A DNA stretch of 7,409 nucleotides from an uncultured Burkholderiales bacterium (GCA_903856995.1 CAIODK010000196.1:1-7409); one strand, 5' to 3'. Positions 1-5,849 are shown, counted from the first letter of the stretch. Numbers and translations: made by a program. The notes: generated from the letters alone by a model not told the origin.

Positions 1-11
1 CGAGACTTGAC

Positions 12-437
12 ATGACCACCTTTGCCAATCAACTCAAATCTGAAATAGCGCGTATCGCCAAAAAAGAAGCACGCTCAGAAACACTTCAGTTGAAAAAGGC
101 ATCTTCACAGCACCGCTCGGACATCGCGGCCTTGAAGCGTCACATTGCGGCACTCGAAGCAAGCTTGAAAAAACTCAGCAAGTCTCAACCCAAGGCGACT
201 CTCAAGGTTGAGAAAGAGCCGACGACCGCCCTCCGATTCCGTGCGGGTGGGTTTGCAACACTTCGCAAAAAATTCGACTTATCCGCCGAACAGATGGGCA
301 AGTTGATTGGTGTATCTGCTCAATCTGTCTACCACTGGGAAGCCGAGAAGTCACGCCCACGTGCTAGCCAACTCCCCGCTATTGCTGCCGCTCGCAAGCT
401 CACAAAGAAAGAAGCTTGGGGCAAGCTAGGTCTGTGA
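12..437 (+). CDS. Small coiled-coil / XRE-type helix-turn-helix protein
   Basis: A 141-residue soluble protein in two parts. Residues about 8-57 are rich in Lys, Arg, Glu, Ala and Leu with heptad-like spacing and look like a long amphipathic helix or coiled coil, probably for oligomerisation. After a Lys/Pro-rich linker, residues about 78-135 read as an XRE/Cro-type helix-turn-helix: LRKKFDLSAEQMGKLIGVSA followed by QSVYHWEAEKSRPR, the usual turn plus recognition helix with the conserved Trp-Glu and Arg-Pro-Arg. This supports a DNA-binding protein, but target and effector are unknown. I recognise the architecture but not a named gene. Only 11 bases precede the ATG, so neither the ribosome site nor the promoter can be judged, and an upstream start cannot be excluded. 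The 3' end overlaps the convergent ABC exporter gene by 12 bases. Confidence 0.85.
   Translation: MTTFANQLKSEIARIAKKEARSETLQLKKASSQHRSDIAALKRHIAALEASLKKLSKSQPKATLKVEKEPTTALRFRAGGFATLRKKFDLSAEQMGKLIGVSAQSVYHWEAEKSRPRASQLPAIAAARKLTKKEAWGKLGL
413..427 (-). terminator. Hairpin at convergent 3' ends, likely terminator for the ABC gene
   Basis: A perfect 6-bp inverted repeat AGCTTG / CAAGCT with a 3-base loop lies in the last codons of the XRE gene and overlaps the ABC stop codon. Read on the minus strand, the stem is followed by TCTTTCTTTG, a T-rich but interrupted tail, so it could act as an intrinsic terminator for the exporter transcript. On the plus strand no T tract follows. The stem is short and the tail imperfect, so function is inferred. 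Confidence 0.4.
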
Positions 438-2192
438 GGCCTGAAAACCACTGAACTGCAAAGCAGCCAAACTGGCATACAAACCCGCATGCGCGATCAA
501 CTCAGCATGCGTGCCCTGCTCGACTAAGCGGCCGTGGTCTAGCACCCAAATGCAATCCGCGCGCTGCACGGTTGCTAGGCGGTGAGCAATCACCAAGGTG
601 GTACGGCCATGCATGACTTTCTCTAATGCGGCTTGCACCATTCGCTCGCTATTGGCATCTAAAGAACTCGTCGCCTCATCCAGCAACAGCATCGGTGGGT
701 TTTTCAAAATCGCACGGGCGATGGCAATACGCTGGCGTTGACCACCCGACAAGCGCACCCCTCTGTCACCCAAATAGGTATCAAAACCTTGAGGCAACTC
801 AGCGATAAATTCTTGTGCAAAAGCAGCCTCTGCCGCGGCGCGCACCTCTTGGTCTGTGGCTTCTGGCTTGCCGTAGCGAATGTTTTCCATCACGGTGCCA
901 GAAAACACCACTGGCTCTTGTGGCACCACGCCAATGCGCTGTCGCAAATCGTTCAAAGCCATCTGATCAATCGGCACGCCGTCTAACAAAATGTCCCCGT
1001 GTTGCGGTGAATGGAAGCGCATCAGCAACGAAAATAAAGTGGTTTTTCCAGACCCACTGGGGCCCACGATGGCCACTGTCTGCCCCGCATGTACTTGGCC
1101 CGTCAAACTGTTCAAAGCCAACTGCAACGGTCGCGATGAATAATTAAAATTGACAGAATTTAAGGCAAGGCTAGAACCCTTCTCTGGCCATGGTGCAGTC
1201 TGTGGATGCGCAGGGGATTGCACATCAGAACGTGAAGTCAATAACTCCATCAACCGTTCAGTCGCTCCAGCCGCACGCAAAATATCACCATACACCTCAC
1301 CCAACACGGCAAACGCACTGGCTAACAAAATGACGTACACCACGGTTTGACCCAACTCACCCGCCGTCGTCGTCCCGGCGCGAACCGACAAGGTGCCTAA
1401 ATACAGCCCCCACAACAAGGCCGCGCTAGAAGCCATGATGATGAACCCCACCAAGGCGGACCGCGCTCTTACCCGTCTCAAAGCCGTCGCCAAGGCTTGT
1501 TGGGTAGAGCTTGCAAAACGCGCCGCCTCACGTGACTCGGCCGTGTAACTCTGCACAACTGAAATCGCGTTGAGCACCTCTGAGGCAATCGCACTCGAAT
1601 CAGCCACGCGATCTTGGCTGGCACGTGACAGGCGCCGTACTCTGCGCCCCAAGTACACGCTGGGAAACACCACAACGGCCAGCACACCCACAACTTGCAG
1701 CATCAGTGACGGGTTGGTCCAGACCAACATACCCATAGCGCCCACGCCCATCACCAGATTGCGTAACCCCATCGACAACGATGAACCCACGACGGTTTGG
1801 ACCAAGGTGGTGTCATTGGTCAAACGCGACAACACCTCACCAGATTGCGTTGTTTCAAAAAATTCAGGACTTTGCTGCAAGACATGTGCATAGACTTTGT
1901 TTTTCACGTCGACGGTGATTTTCTCGCCCAACCAACTCACCGTATAAAAACGCGCTGCAGAAAAAACTGCCAAAGCAATCGCCACCAAAAAGAGTTCGAA
2001 AAACTTGGAAGCCAAAACACCGGCATCTGCATGCTCGCCCAAACCTTGATCAATTAAGGTACGCAGCGCCCAAGGAAATGCCAAAGTCGTCGCCGCAGCG
2101 AGTATCAGAAAGACGCCCGCGCCTGCGATTTGCAAGCGATACGGACGAACGAATGGAAGTAGTCCAGACAGCGATTTGGGTGACGTTTTCAT
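426..2192 (-). CDS. ABC exporter half-transporter, MsbA-related (fused membrane and ATPase domains)
   Basis: A 588-residue type IV ABC exporter half-transporter, expected to work as an inner-membrane homodimer. The N-terminal half has about six hydrophobic helices (roughly residues 20-43, 64-88, 143-160, 163-181, 246-270, 280-300). The C-terminal ATPase is complete: A-loop Tyr351, Walker A GPSGSGKTT (377-385), Q-loop Gln425, signature LSGGQ (481-485), Walker B MLLLDE with Asp505/Glu506, D-loop SSLD (509-512) and H-loop His537. The loop text FFETTQSGEVLSRLTNDTT (111-129) resembles the MsbA-related proteobacterial group better than MsbA itself, so the substrate (lipid, drug or other amphipath) is not assignable. 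The ATG is preceded by AAGG at short spacing. The gene starts 56 bases after the yciI-like stop on the same strand, so it may be read through from that operon. Length is normal and nothing is broken. Confidence 0.95.
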   Translation of the reverse strand: MKTSPKSLSGLLPFVRPYRLQIAGAGVFLILAAATTLAFPWALRTLIDQGLGEHADAGVLASKFFELFLVAIALAVFSAARFYTVSWLGEKITVDVKNKVYAHVLQQSPEFFETTQSGEVLSRLTNDTTLVQTVVGSSLSMGLRNLVMGVGAMGMLVWTNPSLMLQVVGVLAVVVFPSVYLGRRVRRLSRASQDRVADSSAIASEVLNAISVVQSYTAESREAARFASSTQQALATALRRVRARSALVGFIIMASSAALLWGLYLGTLSVRAGTTTAGELGQTVVYVILLASAFAVLGEVYGDILRAAGATERLMELLTSRSDVQSPAHPQTAPWPEKGSSLALNSVNFNYSSRPLQLALNSLTGQVHAGQTVAIVGPSGSGKTTLFSLLMRFHSPQHGDILLDGVPIDQMALNDLRQRIGVVPQEPVVFSGTVMENIRYGKPEATDQEVRAAAEAAFAQEFIAELPQGFDTYLGDRGVRLSGGQRQRIAIARAILKNPPMLLLDEATSSLDANSERMVQAALEKVMHGRTTLVIAHRLATVQRADCIWVLDHGRLVEQGTHAELIAHAGLYASLAALQFSGFQASQT

Positions 2193-2248
2193 GTGCCTTG
2201 ATTATCGTCACTAGTGCCCGCACTGCAACGATCAATGCGCTTCCAACC

Positions 2249-2533
2249 TCAGCGGTTATCTCTCCATTTTGCGAAGTGCCGAATTTCGACTAACTTCCAA
2301 ACCCCGGCCTTGGTAAACGGATCATCTTGGTTGAACTTGACAACCTGATCTTTGTCTATCGCCTCAAGCAAGAAGCAGCTGCCGTTGATCGTTTGGTTGT
2401 CGTCTTCCAGTAGAGGGCCAGAGATCAGAATTTTGAATGGGGCCGCAGACAAGTAAGCCTTGTGTGCCTCTACATGAGCGGCACGAATCTCAGCACTACC
2501 GGGCACATCAAGACAATACATAACAAAGTGCAT
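2249..2533 (-). CDS. YciI-family small protein
   Basis: A small protein (94 residues from the chosen ATG) of the YciI/YCII-related ferredoxin-like fold. It shows the family layout: an N-terminal strand MHFVMYCLD, a helix with the likely conserved His in VEAHKAYL, the turn GPLLEDD, and DDPFTKAGVWKLVEI near the end. The YciI reaction is not generally known; some relatives are small dehydrohalogenase- or muconolactone-isomerase-like enzymes, so a role in tidying a catabolic intermediate is only a guess. The ATG at 2533 aligns with the usual start of YciI proteins. An in-frame GTG at 2548, directly abutting the aroQ-like TAA with zero gap and preceded by AGAGA, would add five residues and cannot be ruled out. 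Either start implies translation coupled to the upstream dehydroquinase-like gene. Confidence 0.88.
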   Translation of the reverse strand: MHFVMYCLDVPGSAEIRAAHVEAHKAYLSAAPFKILISGPLLEDDNQTINGSCFLLEAIDKDQVVKFNQDDPFTKAGVWKLVEIRHFAKWRDNR

Positions 2534-2548
2534 TGTTTGTGCTTTCAC

Positions 2549-2998
2549 TTATTTCTCTACGGATAAACGTTCTGCCATCCAGTCAAGTGCAAGCAAATAA
2601 CCGGACGTACCAAAACCGGCCATCACCGCGGTGACCACCTTAGACATGAGTGAGTTGTGATAAATAGCCTCGCGCGTGTGCACATTACTGATGTGCAACT
2701 CGACCTTGGGGCCATCAAACATCTTCAAAGAATCCATGACGGGCACTGACGTGAACGTCAAACCGGCTGGATTAATGATGATGCCGTGGCCTTGGTCAAT
2801 CGCATCATGAACACTCTCGATCAAGACGCCTTCAAAGTTGGTTTGCCTGAATTCAACTTGCAGCCCTAATTTCTCAGCTTTAACTCGACAACGTTTTTCA
2901 AGATCAGCCAGTGTTTCTTTCCCATAGATATGGGGTTCACGTGTACCCAACCGATTTAAATTGGGACCGTTGAGGATGAAAATCTTTTTTGCACTCAT
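2549..2998 (-). CDS. aroQ: Type II 3-dehydroquinate dehydratase family protein, divergent substrate pocket
   Basis: A 149-residue protein of type II dehydroquinase (AroQ) length and fold. Typical members interconvert 3-dehydroquinate and 3-dehydroshikimate as dodecamers in the cytoplasm. Seen: LNGPNLNRLGTREPHIYG (9-26) holding catalytic Arg20 and Tyr25, Asn76 in IIINPAG, Asp89, Glu100, and His102-Ile103-Ser104 in VELHISNVHTRE. These match Arg19, Tyr24, Asn75, Asp88, Glu99, His101 and the Ile102-Ser103 backbone site of the Mycobacterium tuberculosis enzyme. Odd: the usual THTS reads TFTS, so the substrate-contact His is Phe82, and the substrate-contact Arg of the FRRHS region is Tyr113. The catalytic machinery is thus present but the pocket altered, so the true substrate may not be dehydroquinate. 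Linkage to a TRAP-type receptor and LysR gene also favours a catabolic paralogue over the housekeeping enzyme. GAGA lies just upstream of the ATG, and dctP ends 35 bases before it. Confidence 0.9.
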   Translation of the reverse strand: MSAKKIFILNGPNLNRLGTREPHIYGKETLADLEKRCRVKAEKLGLQVEFRQTNFEGVLIESVHDAIDQGHGIIINPAGLTFTSVPVMDSLKMFDGPKVELHISNVHTREAIYHNSLMSKVVTAVMAGFGTSGYLLALDWMAERLSVEK

Positions 2999-3033
2999 GA
3001 ATTTCTCTGTGGCTTTAAGTTGGTTTTTAAACG

Positions 3034-4047
3034 TTATTTAGCAGCAGACCGATACTTGGCTAGCTCAGCATTCAGCTCATCAACCGTTGAGCGAATAGGG
3101 GCACTGTGCTTTTCAATGACATCTTTCAATGCAATGCGCATGCGATTACGTTCACTAGGGGCAATATCGTTGACCTTCATGCCTTCTTTTCTCAAAACAT
3201 CTAACGATGACTCGTCATAAGCCCGAGAAACCTGGCGCTGATAAGGTGTCGCTTCGTTCATCGCATCCTGCAATATCTTTTGTTCAGCAGGTGACAACTG
3301 ATCCCAGAATTTTTTACTGGCCAAGACGGCTTGGGCGTTGTAGGTGTGTTTTGTTAACGATAGATAACTTTGAACTTCAAAGAACTTCGCAGCCGCAATG
3401 GCTGATGCAGGGTTCTCTTGACCATCAAAGGCTTTTTGTTCAAGCGCACCATATAGCTCAGGCCACGGCAAGGGTGAAGCGTTTGCGCCAAGTCCCTTAA
3501 AGAGATCAACATAAACAGCAGCGGGAACAACCCGCAGCTTCAACCCGCTCAAATCCTCCATCTTCGTGATGGGGCGCTTACTGTTGGTCACGTTACGGAA
3601 ACCGAAATCCCAATAGGCCATGCCAATGAGCCCCTTCTCTGGGATCTTGCCGTACAGCTTTTTACCGAAAGGGCCATCAAGCACCGCGAGCGCTTCTTCG
3701 GGGCTCTGGAACATGAAAGGCAAGTCAACGGCTTCGAAATCTTTAACTATACCGGCCAACAAACCTGGCGTGGTTATAAGCATTTCAACGGTTCCGCCTT
3801 GCAACGAAGAGATGACCTGTAGGTCCCCGCCTAACTTGCCACTGCTGAACAGGTTTACTTTTAGCTTTCCGCCACTTTTACTCGCAACTAAATCAGCAAA
3901 TTTTTGAGCGCCCAAACCCTGAGGGTGGCTATCGTTTTGACTGAATGCAATTTTGATGGTTCGCTCTTTGACATCTTGAGCAAAGCTTGCGCCCCATGCC
4001 GTCACAGCGATTGCAGCGATGAGGGATTTGAGTACCAGACGTTTCAT
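3034..4047 (-). CDS. dctP: TRAP transporter periplasmic solute receptor, DctP family
   Basis: A 337-residue periplasmic binding protein. The start is set at the ATG at 4047 because GGAG lies six bases upstream and it places a clean signal peptide first (MKRLVLKSLIAAIAVTAWGA, cleavage expected after SFA, residue 23); an in-frame ATG at 4095 would bury that signal behind 16 polar residues. The DctP fold is clear: NDSHPQGLGAQKFADLV near the N-terminus, GFRNVTN with Arg151, LKLRVVP with Arg172, and FDGQENP with Asn212. Arg151, Arg172 and Asn212 correspond in spacing to the carboxylate-binding Arg127, Arg147 and Asn187 of SiaP, so the ligand is probably an organic acid. No DctQ or DctM membrane genes are nearby, so it must use a permease encoded elsewhere or serve another role. 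First gene of the minus-strand run; likely controlled by the divergent LysR protein. Confidence 0.93.
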   Translation of the reverse strand: MKRLVLKSLIAAIAVTAWGASFAQDVKERTIKIAFSQNDSHPQGLGAQKFADLVASKSGGKLKVNLFSSGKLGGDLQVISSLQGGTVEMLITTPGLLAGIVKDFEAVDLPFMFQSPEEALAVLDGPFGKKLYGKIPEKGLIGMAYWDFGFRNVTNSKRPITKMEDLSGLKLRVVPAAVYVDLFKGLGANASPLPWPELYGALEQKAFDGQENPASAIAAAKFFEVQSYLSLTKHTYNAQAVLASKKFWDQLSPAEQKILQDAMNEATPYQRQVSRAYDESSLDVLRKEGMKVNDIAPSERNRMRIALKDVIEKHSAPIRSTVDELNAELAKYRSAAK

Positions 4048-4062
4048 TTTTATCTCCAGATT
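4041..4062 (-). promoter_or_regulatory. dctP: Ribosome binding site fixing the dctP start
   Basis: On the minus strand the text TGGAGATAAAA directly precedes the ATG at 4047, giving a GGAG core with a six-base spacer. This is the best ribosome site in the cassette and decides for the 337-residue form with an N-terminal signal peptide. Confidence 0.75.
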
Positions 4063-4125
4063 TTTAGTTAAACAGTGGCTTTTCCCACTTTTCATGATGC
4101 TGACAAATCAACACCTCGGGCCAAT

Positions 4126-4157
4126 GGATTCATCGTATCATCCGAAAATATTAGGAT
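4126..4157. repeat. Regularly spaced GGAT / ATCC / GGAT motif in the divergent spacer
   Basis: GGAT at 4126-4129, its inverse ATCC at 4140-4143 and GGAT again at 4154-4157 are separated by exactly ten bases each, a 14-base period on alternating strands. The array lies mid-way between the lysR and dctP start codons, where operator sites are expected. The motif is only four bases long, so chance is possible. Confidence 0.25.
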
Positions 4158-4161
4158 AAAC

Positions 4162-4180
4162 ATGTAATTTAAACCAACAT
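4162..4180. promoter_or_regulatory. Candidate LysR-type binding site (T-N11-A)
   Basis: ATGT-N11-ACAT is a 4-bp dyad whose inner T (4165) and A (4177) form the T-N11-A pattern typical of LysR-type regulator sites. It lies in the lysR/dctP divergent spacer. The region is AT-rich, so single matches are weak evidence. Confidence 0.3.
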
Positions 4181-4183
4181 TTA

Positions 4184-4196
4184 TGAATATATTTCA
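4184..4196. promoter_or_regulatory. Candidate LysR-type binding site next to the lysR start
   Basis: TGAATATATTTCA is a TGAA-N5-TTCA inverted repeat that is also an exact T-N11-A site (T4184, A4196). It ends three bases before the lysR ATG, a position that would suit autorepression of the regulator. Short and AT-rich, so inferred only. No convincing sigma-70 promoter pair was found in the spacer; a weak minus-strand TTGGTT / TAATAT pair with an 18-base gap is the best seen. Confidence 0.33.
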
Positions 4197-4199
4197 CAT

Positions 4200-5144
4200 A
4201 TGAGCCATGAGTTTCTAGCCTTTGTCAAAGTCGTGGAGAGAGGCAACTTCTCCGCCTCCGCCGTCGATTTAGGGCTCACCCCCTCTGCGATGTCCAAACT
4301 GATTACTCGGCTTGAGGACAGATTGGGCGTTCGACTGCTTCACAGAACGACACGCCGTTTATCCATGACAGCGGAGGGAGAAACTTTTTACCTGCGTGCG
4401 CGCGACATTCTTCAAATCATTGAAGACGCTGAATCAGAGGTTTCGCAAGCAGGTAGCAATCCCAGAGGCAAATTGCGCGTCAACTGTGTCACAGGATTCG
4501 CCTACAACGTACTGGCCTTGCACTTACCAAAATTTATGGAAATGTACCCAGACATACAAGTTGAGTTGGCGGTCACCGACAAAGTTGTCGACTTGTTAGT
4601 CGAAAACGCAGATGTAGGGATTCGCTCAGGAGTCATTGGAGATCAAGGAATCATCACCCGGAAGTTTTCAGAATTTGAAAGGATGATTTATTCCTCAACC
4701 ATGTACCTGGAACGCAAGGGCATTCCTAAAACACCATCTGACCTTGCCACTCACGACTGCATCGTCTTAGGCAATAGACAGCAACAACCGACGAAGTGGC
4801 CATTTTTTGTGAATGGCAACGAAACTGAAATCAATGTGAATGGTCGCATCACTGCCGATAACGCAGAAACAGCTTTACGGATCATCATGGCTGGCGGAGG
4901 TATTGCTCGAGTGGCCAACATGCAAGTTGAGCATGCCGTGCGTCGTGGATGGGTCGTGCCTATCCTCACGGAGTTCCACGTTCCAAAACCGGTCCCACTC
5001 TCTGCGGTTTATCCACCTGGTCGACACAGGATGCCGAAGGTTCGCGTGTTTTTGGATTTTCTGATTAACGAGTTTTCTGATCCGACTTGGAAACACATTC
5101 GCATGCCAAAGGATTTGAGCGCTCAAGCCTTAACAGGCTTTTGA
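4200..5144 (+). CDS. LysR-family transcriptional regulator (CrgA-like subgroup)
   Basis: A 314-residue LysR-type regulator. The winged helix-turn-helix occupies about residues 1-60 (FLAFVKVVERGNFSASAVDL, then LTPSAMSKLITRLEDRLGVR and LLHRTTRRLSMTAEG). A linker helix follows to about 85, then the effector domain starts at GKLRVNCVTGFA and runs to about 295, with ENADVGIRSG and the GGGIARVAN segment typical of the CrgA-like group. It is divergent from the receptor/dehydroquinase-like run with a 152-base spacer, the classic arrangement for a LysR protein regulating its neighbour, probably in response to the transported acid or its product. The ATG is the natural family start, although no good ribosome site precedes it. 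The last 22 bases overlap the convergent VUT gene. Confidence 0.94.
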   Translation: MSHEFLAFVKVVERGNFSASAVDLGLTPSAMSKLITRLEDRLGVRLLHRTTRRLSMTAEGETFYLRARDILQIIEDAESEVSQAGSNPRGKLRVNCVTGFAYNVLALHLPKFMEMYPDIQVELAVTDKVVDLLVENADVGIRSGVIGDQGIITRKFSEFERMIYSSTMYLERKGIPKTPSDLATHDCIVLGNRQQQPTKWPFFVNGNETEINVNGRITADNAETALRIIMAGGGIARVANMQVEHAVRRGWVVPILTEFHVPKPVPLSAVYPPGRHRMPKVRVFLDFLINEFSDPTWKHIRMPKDLSAQALTGF

Positions 5145-5617
5145 ACTGCGAACTTTGAAAAAATCCATGCCCACATGGCACCACCGGCAACTTTAGAAAC
5201 AAATTGAGCCACCACGATGTGAGGCATAAAAACACCAAAGGCTATCGTGGGAAAGAGCAGTGAGTCCACCGCCGCTCCGACCACATTCGAGCCGATGGAG
5301 CGAAACAACCACGTGCCTTTTAAGATTGAAAATGCCGCCCAGTCAAAGATGGCCGCGCCTGTGAAAGCGGCCGATGAGGCCATGGCAATTTGGTCCGCAG
5401 AGGGATTCAGCGCATAAGTCAGCACGCCGGTGCAGGCAATTAAACCGCCCATTTGCCAGACCTTCAGACGTACCTGCAACCAATCGCGCAGCACGAGGTC
5501 CAAACCAACCAAGACGAATGCAACCATAGGCGTGACAACGGGTCCAAATTCAGCGACCAGAAGATTAGCCAACGTCATGGCAATTGTGTAAATGATGAGC
5601 GCGACGATGAGCGACAT
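5123..5617 (-). CDS. Short VUT-family membrane transporter (queuosine-precursor transporter type)
   Basis: A 164-residue integral membrane protein with about six hydrophobic segments (roughly 3-22, 26-43, 56-72, 78-98, 112-130, 134-152). VUT/DUF165 hallmarks are present: LVGLDLVLRDWLQ (36-48) and RSIGSNVVGAAVDSLLFPT (106-124) with the conserved Ser110-Asn111 and Asp118-Ser119. YhhQ, the characterised E. coli member, imports queuosine precursors such as preQ0 and preQ1, but is about 220 residues; this protein belongs to a shorter form of about 165 residues. The exact ligand is therefore inferred. No queuosine biosynthesis or tRNA-guanine transglycosylase gene is nearby. GAAGG seven bases before the ATG is a good ribosome site. 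The 3' end overlaps lysR by 22 bases and the 5' side is divergent from ubiU. Confidence 0.88.
   Translation of the reverse strand: MSLIVALIIYTIAMTLANLLVAEFGPVVTPMVAFVLVGLDLVLRDWLQVRLKVWQMGGLIACTGVLTYALNPSADQIAMASSAAFTGAAIFDWAAFSILKGTWLFRSIGSNVVGAAVDSLLFPTIAFGVFMPHIVVAQFVSKVAGGAMWAWIFSKFAVQKPVKA
5125..5140 (+). terminator. Hairpin across the lysR/VUT convergent overlap
   Basis: AAGCCT-TAAC-AGGCTT is a perfect 6-bp stem with a tetraloop, overlapping the VUT stop codon and ending two bases before the lysR stop. On the plus strand it runs into four consecutive T residues (5139-5142), so it could terminate lysR weakly. No T tract follows on the minus strand. Confidence 0.38.
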
Positions 5618-5644
5618 GAATGCACCTTCTTCTATTTGTTTCCC

Positions 5645-5662
5645 GCGTGTGTGCCAACACGC
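5645..5662 (-). other. Hairpin in the 5' leader of the VUT gene
   Basis: GCGTGT and ACACGC form a perfect 6-bp stem around a six-base loop, 28 bases upstream of the VUT start codon. It does not fit the small preQ1-I riboswitch pattern (no suitable loop sequence or A-rich tail pairing), so I describe it only as a leader hairpin of unknown role. Confidence 0.4.
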
Positions 5663-5696
5663 TCCGCTTCATTTGTTTGACCTAGCGCAAGGCTTG

Positions 5697-5710
5697 TTCG
5701 TTCACCTCAA
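5697..5710. promoter_or_regulatory. Weak FNR/DNR-like half-matching site
   Basis: TTCGT-TCAC-CTCAA matches seven of the ten defined bases of the FNR consensus TTGAT-N4-ATCAA. A TACAGT at 5731-5736 could be a -10 box, which would put this site near -41, as in class II FNR promoters. ubiUV is an FNR target in E. coli, which is why it is listed, but the match is poor. Confidence 0.18.
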
Positions 5711-5737
5711 CAACACGATACATGTGTGGTTACAGTG

Positions 5738-5760
5738 AAGATGCATTATAAATTCATCTT
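5738..5760. promoter_or_regulatory. Candidate NsrR (nitric oxide-responsive repressor) operator
   Basis: An 11-1-11 inverted repeat: left half AAGATGCATTA, centre T, right half AAATTCATCTT. Nine of the eleven opposed pairs are complementary. The described NsrR half-site in gamma- and betaproteobacteria is close to AAGATGYATTT; the two halves here match it at 10 of 11 positions each. NsrR is an iron-sulfur repressor released by nitric oxide. The site lies between the divergent VUT gene (start 121 bases away) and ubiU (start 89-131 bases away, by start choice), and it contains the TATAAA that would be the best -10 element, consistent with repression by occlusion. Which gene it controls is inferred; the ubiUV side is favoured. 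Confidence 0.65.
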
Positions 5761-5771
5761 TAAGGTGTTCC

Positions 5772-5849
5772 ATGATTTTCGTCGTTACCGGCCGCATCCA
5801 TATCTGTCCGATCAGACAGGCAGTCCTATGCCTGCAGGTTAAAAACTGA
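5772..5849 (+). CDS. Possible 25-residue leader peptide upstream of ubiU
   Basis: A short reading frame starting MIFVVTGRIHICPIRQ, 25 residues with Cys12 and Cys20. AAGG lies six bases before its ATG. Its TGA overlaps an in-frame ubiU ATG as TGATG, the usual sign of translational coupling. It spans the two overlapping hairpins of the leader. It is too short to recognise and may be chance; its position just after the candidate NsrR operator makes it worth recording. Confidence 0.3.
   Translation: MIFVVTGRIHICPIRQAVLCLQVKN
5804..5819. repeat. Inverted repeat in the ubiU leader (arm set A)
   Basis: CTGTCCGATCAGACAG is symmetric at 14 of 16 positions around a GATC core. It could be a protein-binding site in DNA, or a 5-bp hairpin with a six-base loop in the ubiU leader RNA. 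Its right arm shares bases 5817-5819 with the next repeat. Confidence 0.4.
5817..5834. repeat. Inverted repeat in the ubiU leader (arm set B)
   Basis: CAGGCA-N6-TGCCTG is a perfect 6-bp inverted repeat. Because it uses bases 5817-5819 of the preceding repeat, the two RNA hairpins could not form together, an arrangement reminiscent of an attenuator switch. Functional meaning is not established. Confidence 0.35.

Noticed and set aside
738..1350. Several plus-strand open frames inside the ABC exporter gene
   Set aside because: All are antisense to the conserved ATPase and membrane domains and show no domain likeness.
4048..4095. Longer dctP start at 4095 adding 16 residues
   Set aside because: It puts polar residues before an obvious signal peptide and lacks the GGAG site that precedes the ATG at 4047.
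5618..5700. preQ1 riboswitch upstream of the VUT gene
   Set aside because: A hairpin is present, but the loop sequence and A-rich tail of preQ1-I are absent, and no class II or III layout could be recognised by eye.
5738..5760. Fur box reading of the 23-base palindrome
   Set aside because: The GATAAT repeats of Fur sites are missing; the AAGATG / CATCTT ends fit NsrR far better.
5831..5838. CCTGCAGG palindrome
   Set aside because: An eight-base restriction-type palindrome, part of the larger leader repeat; no independent function evident.
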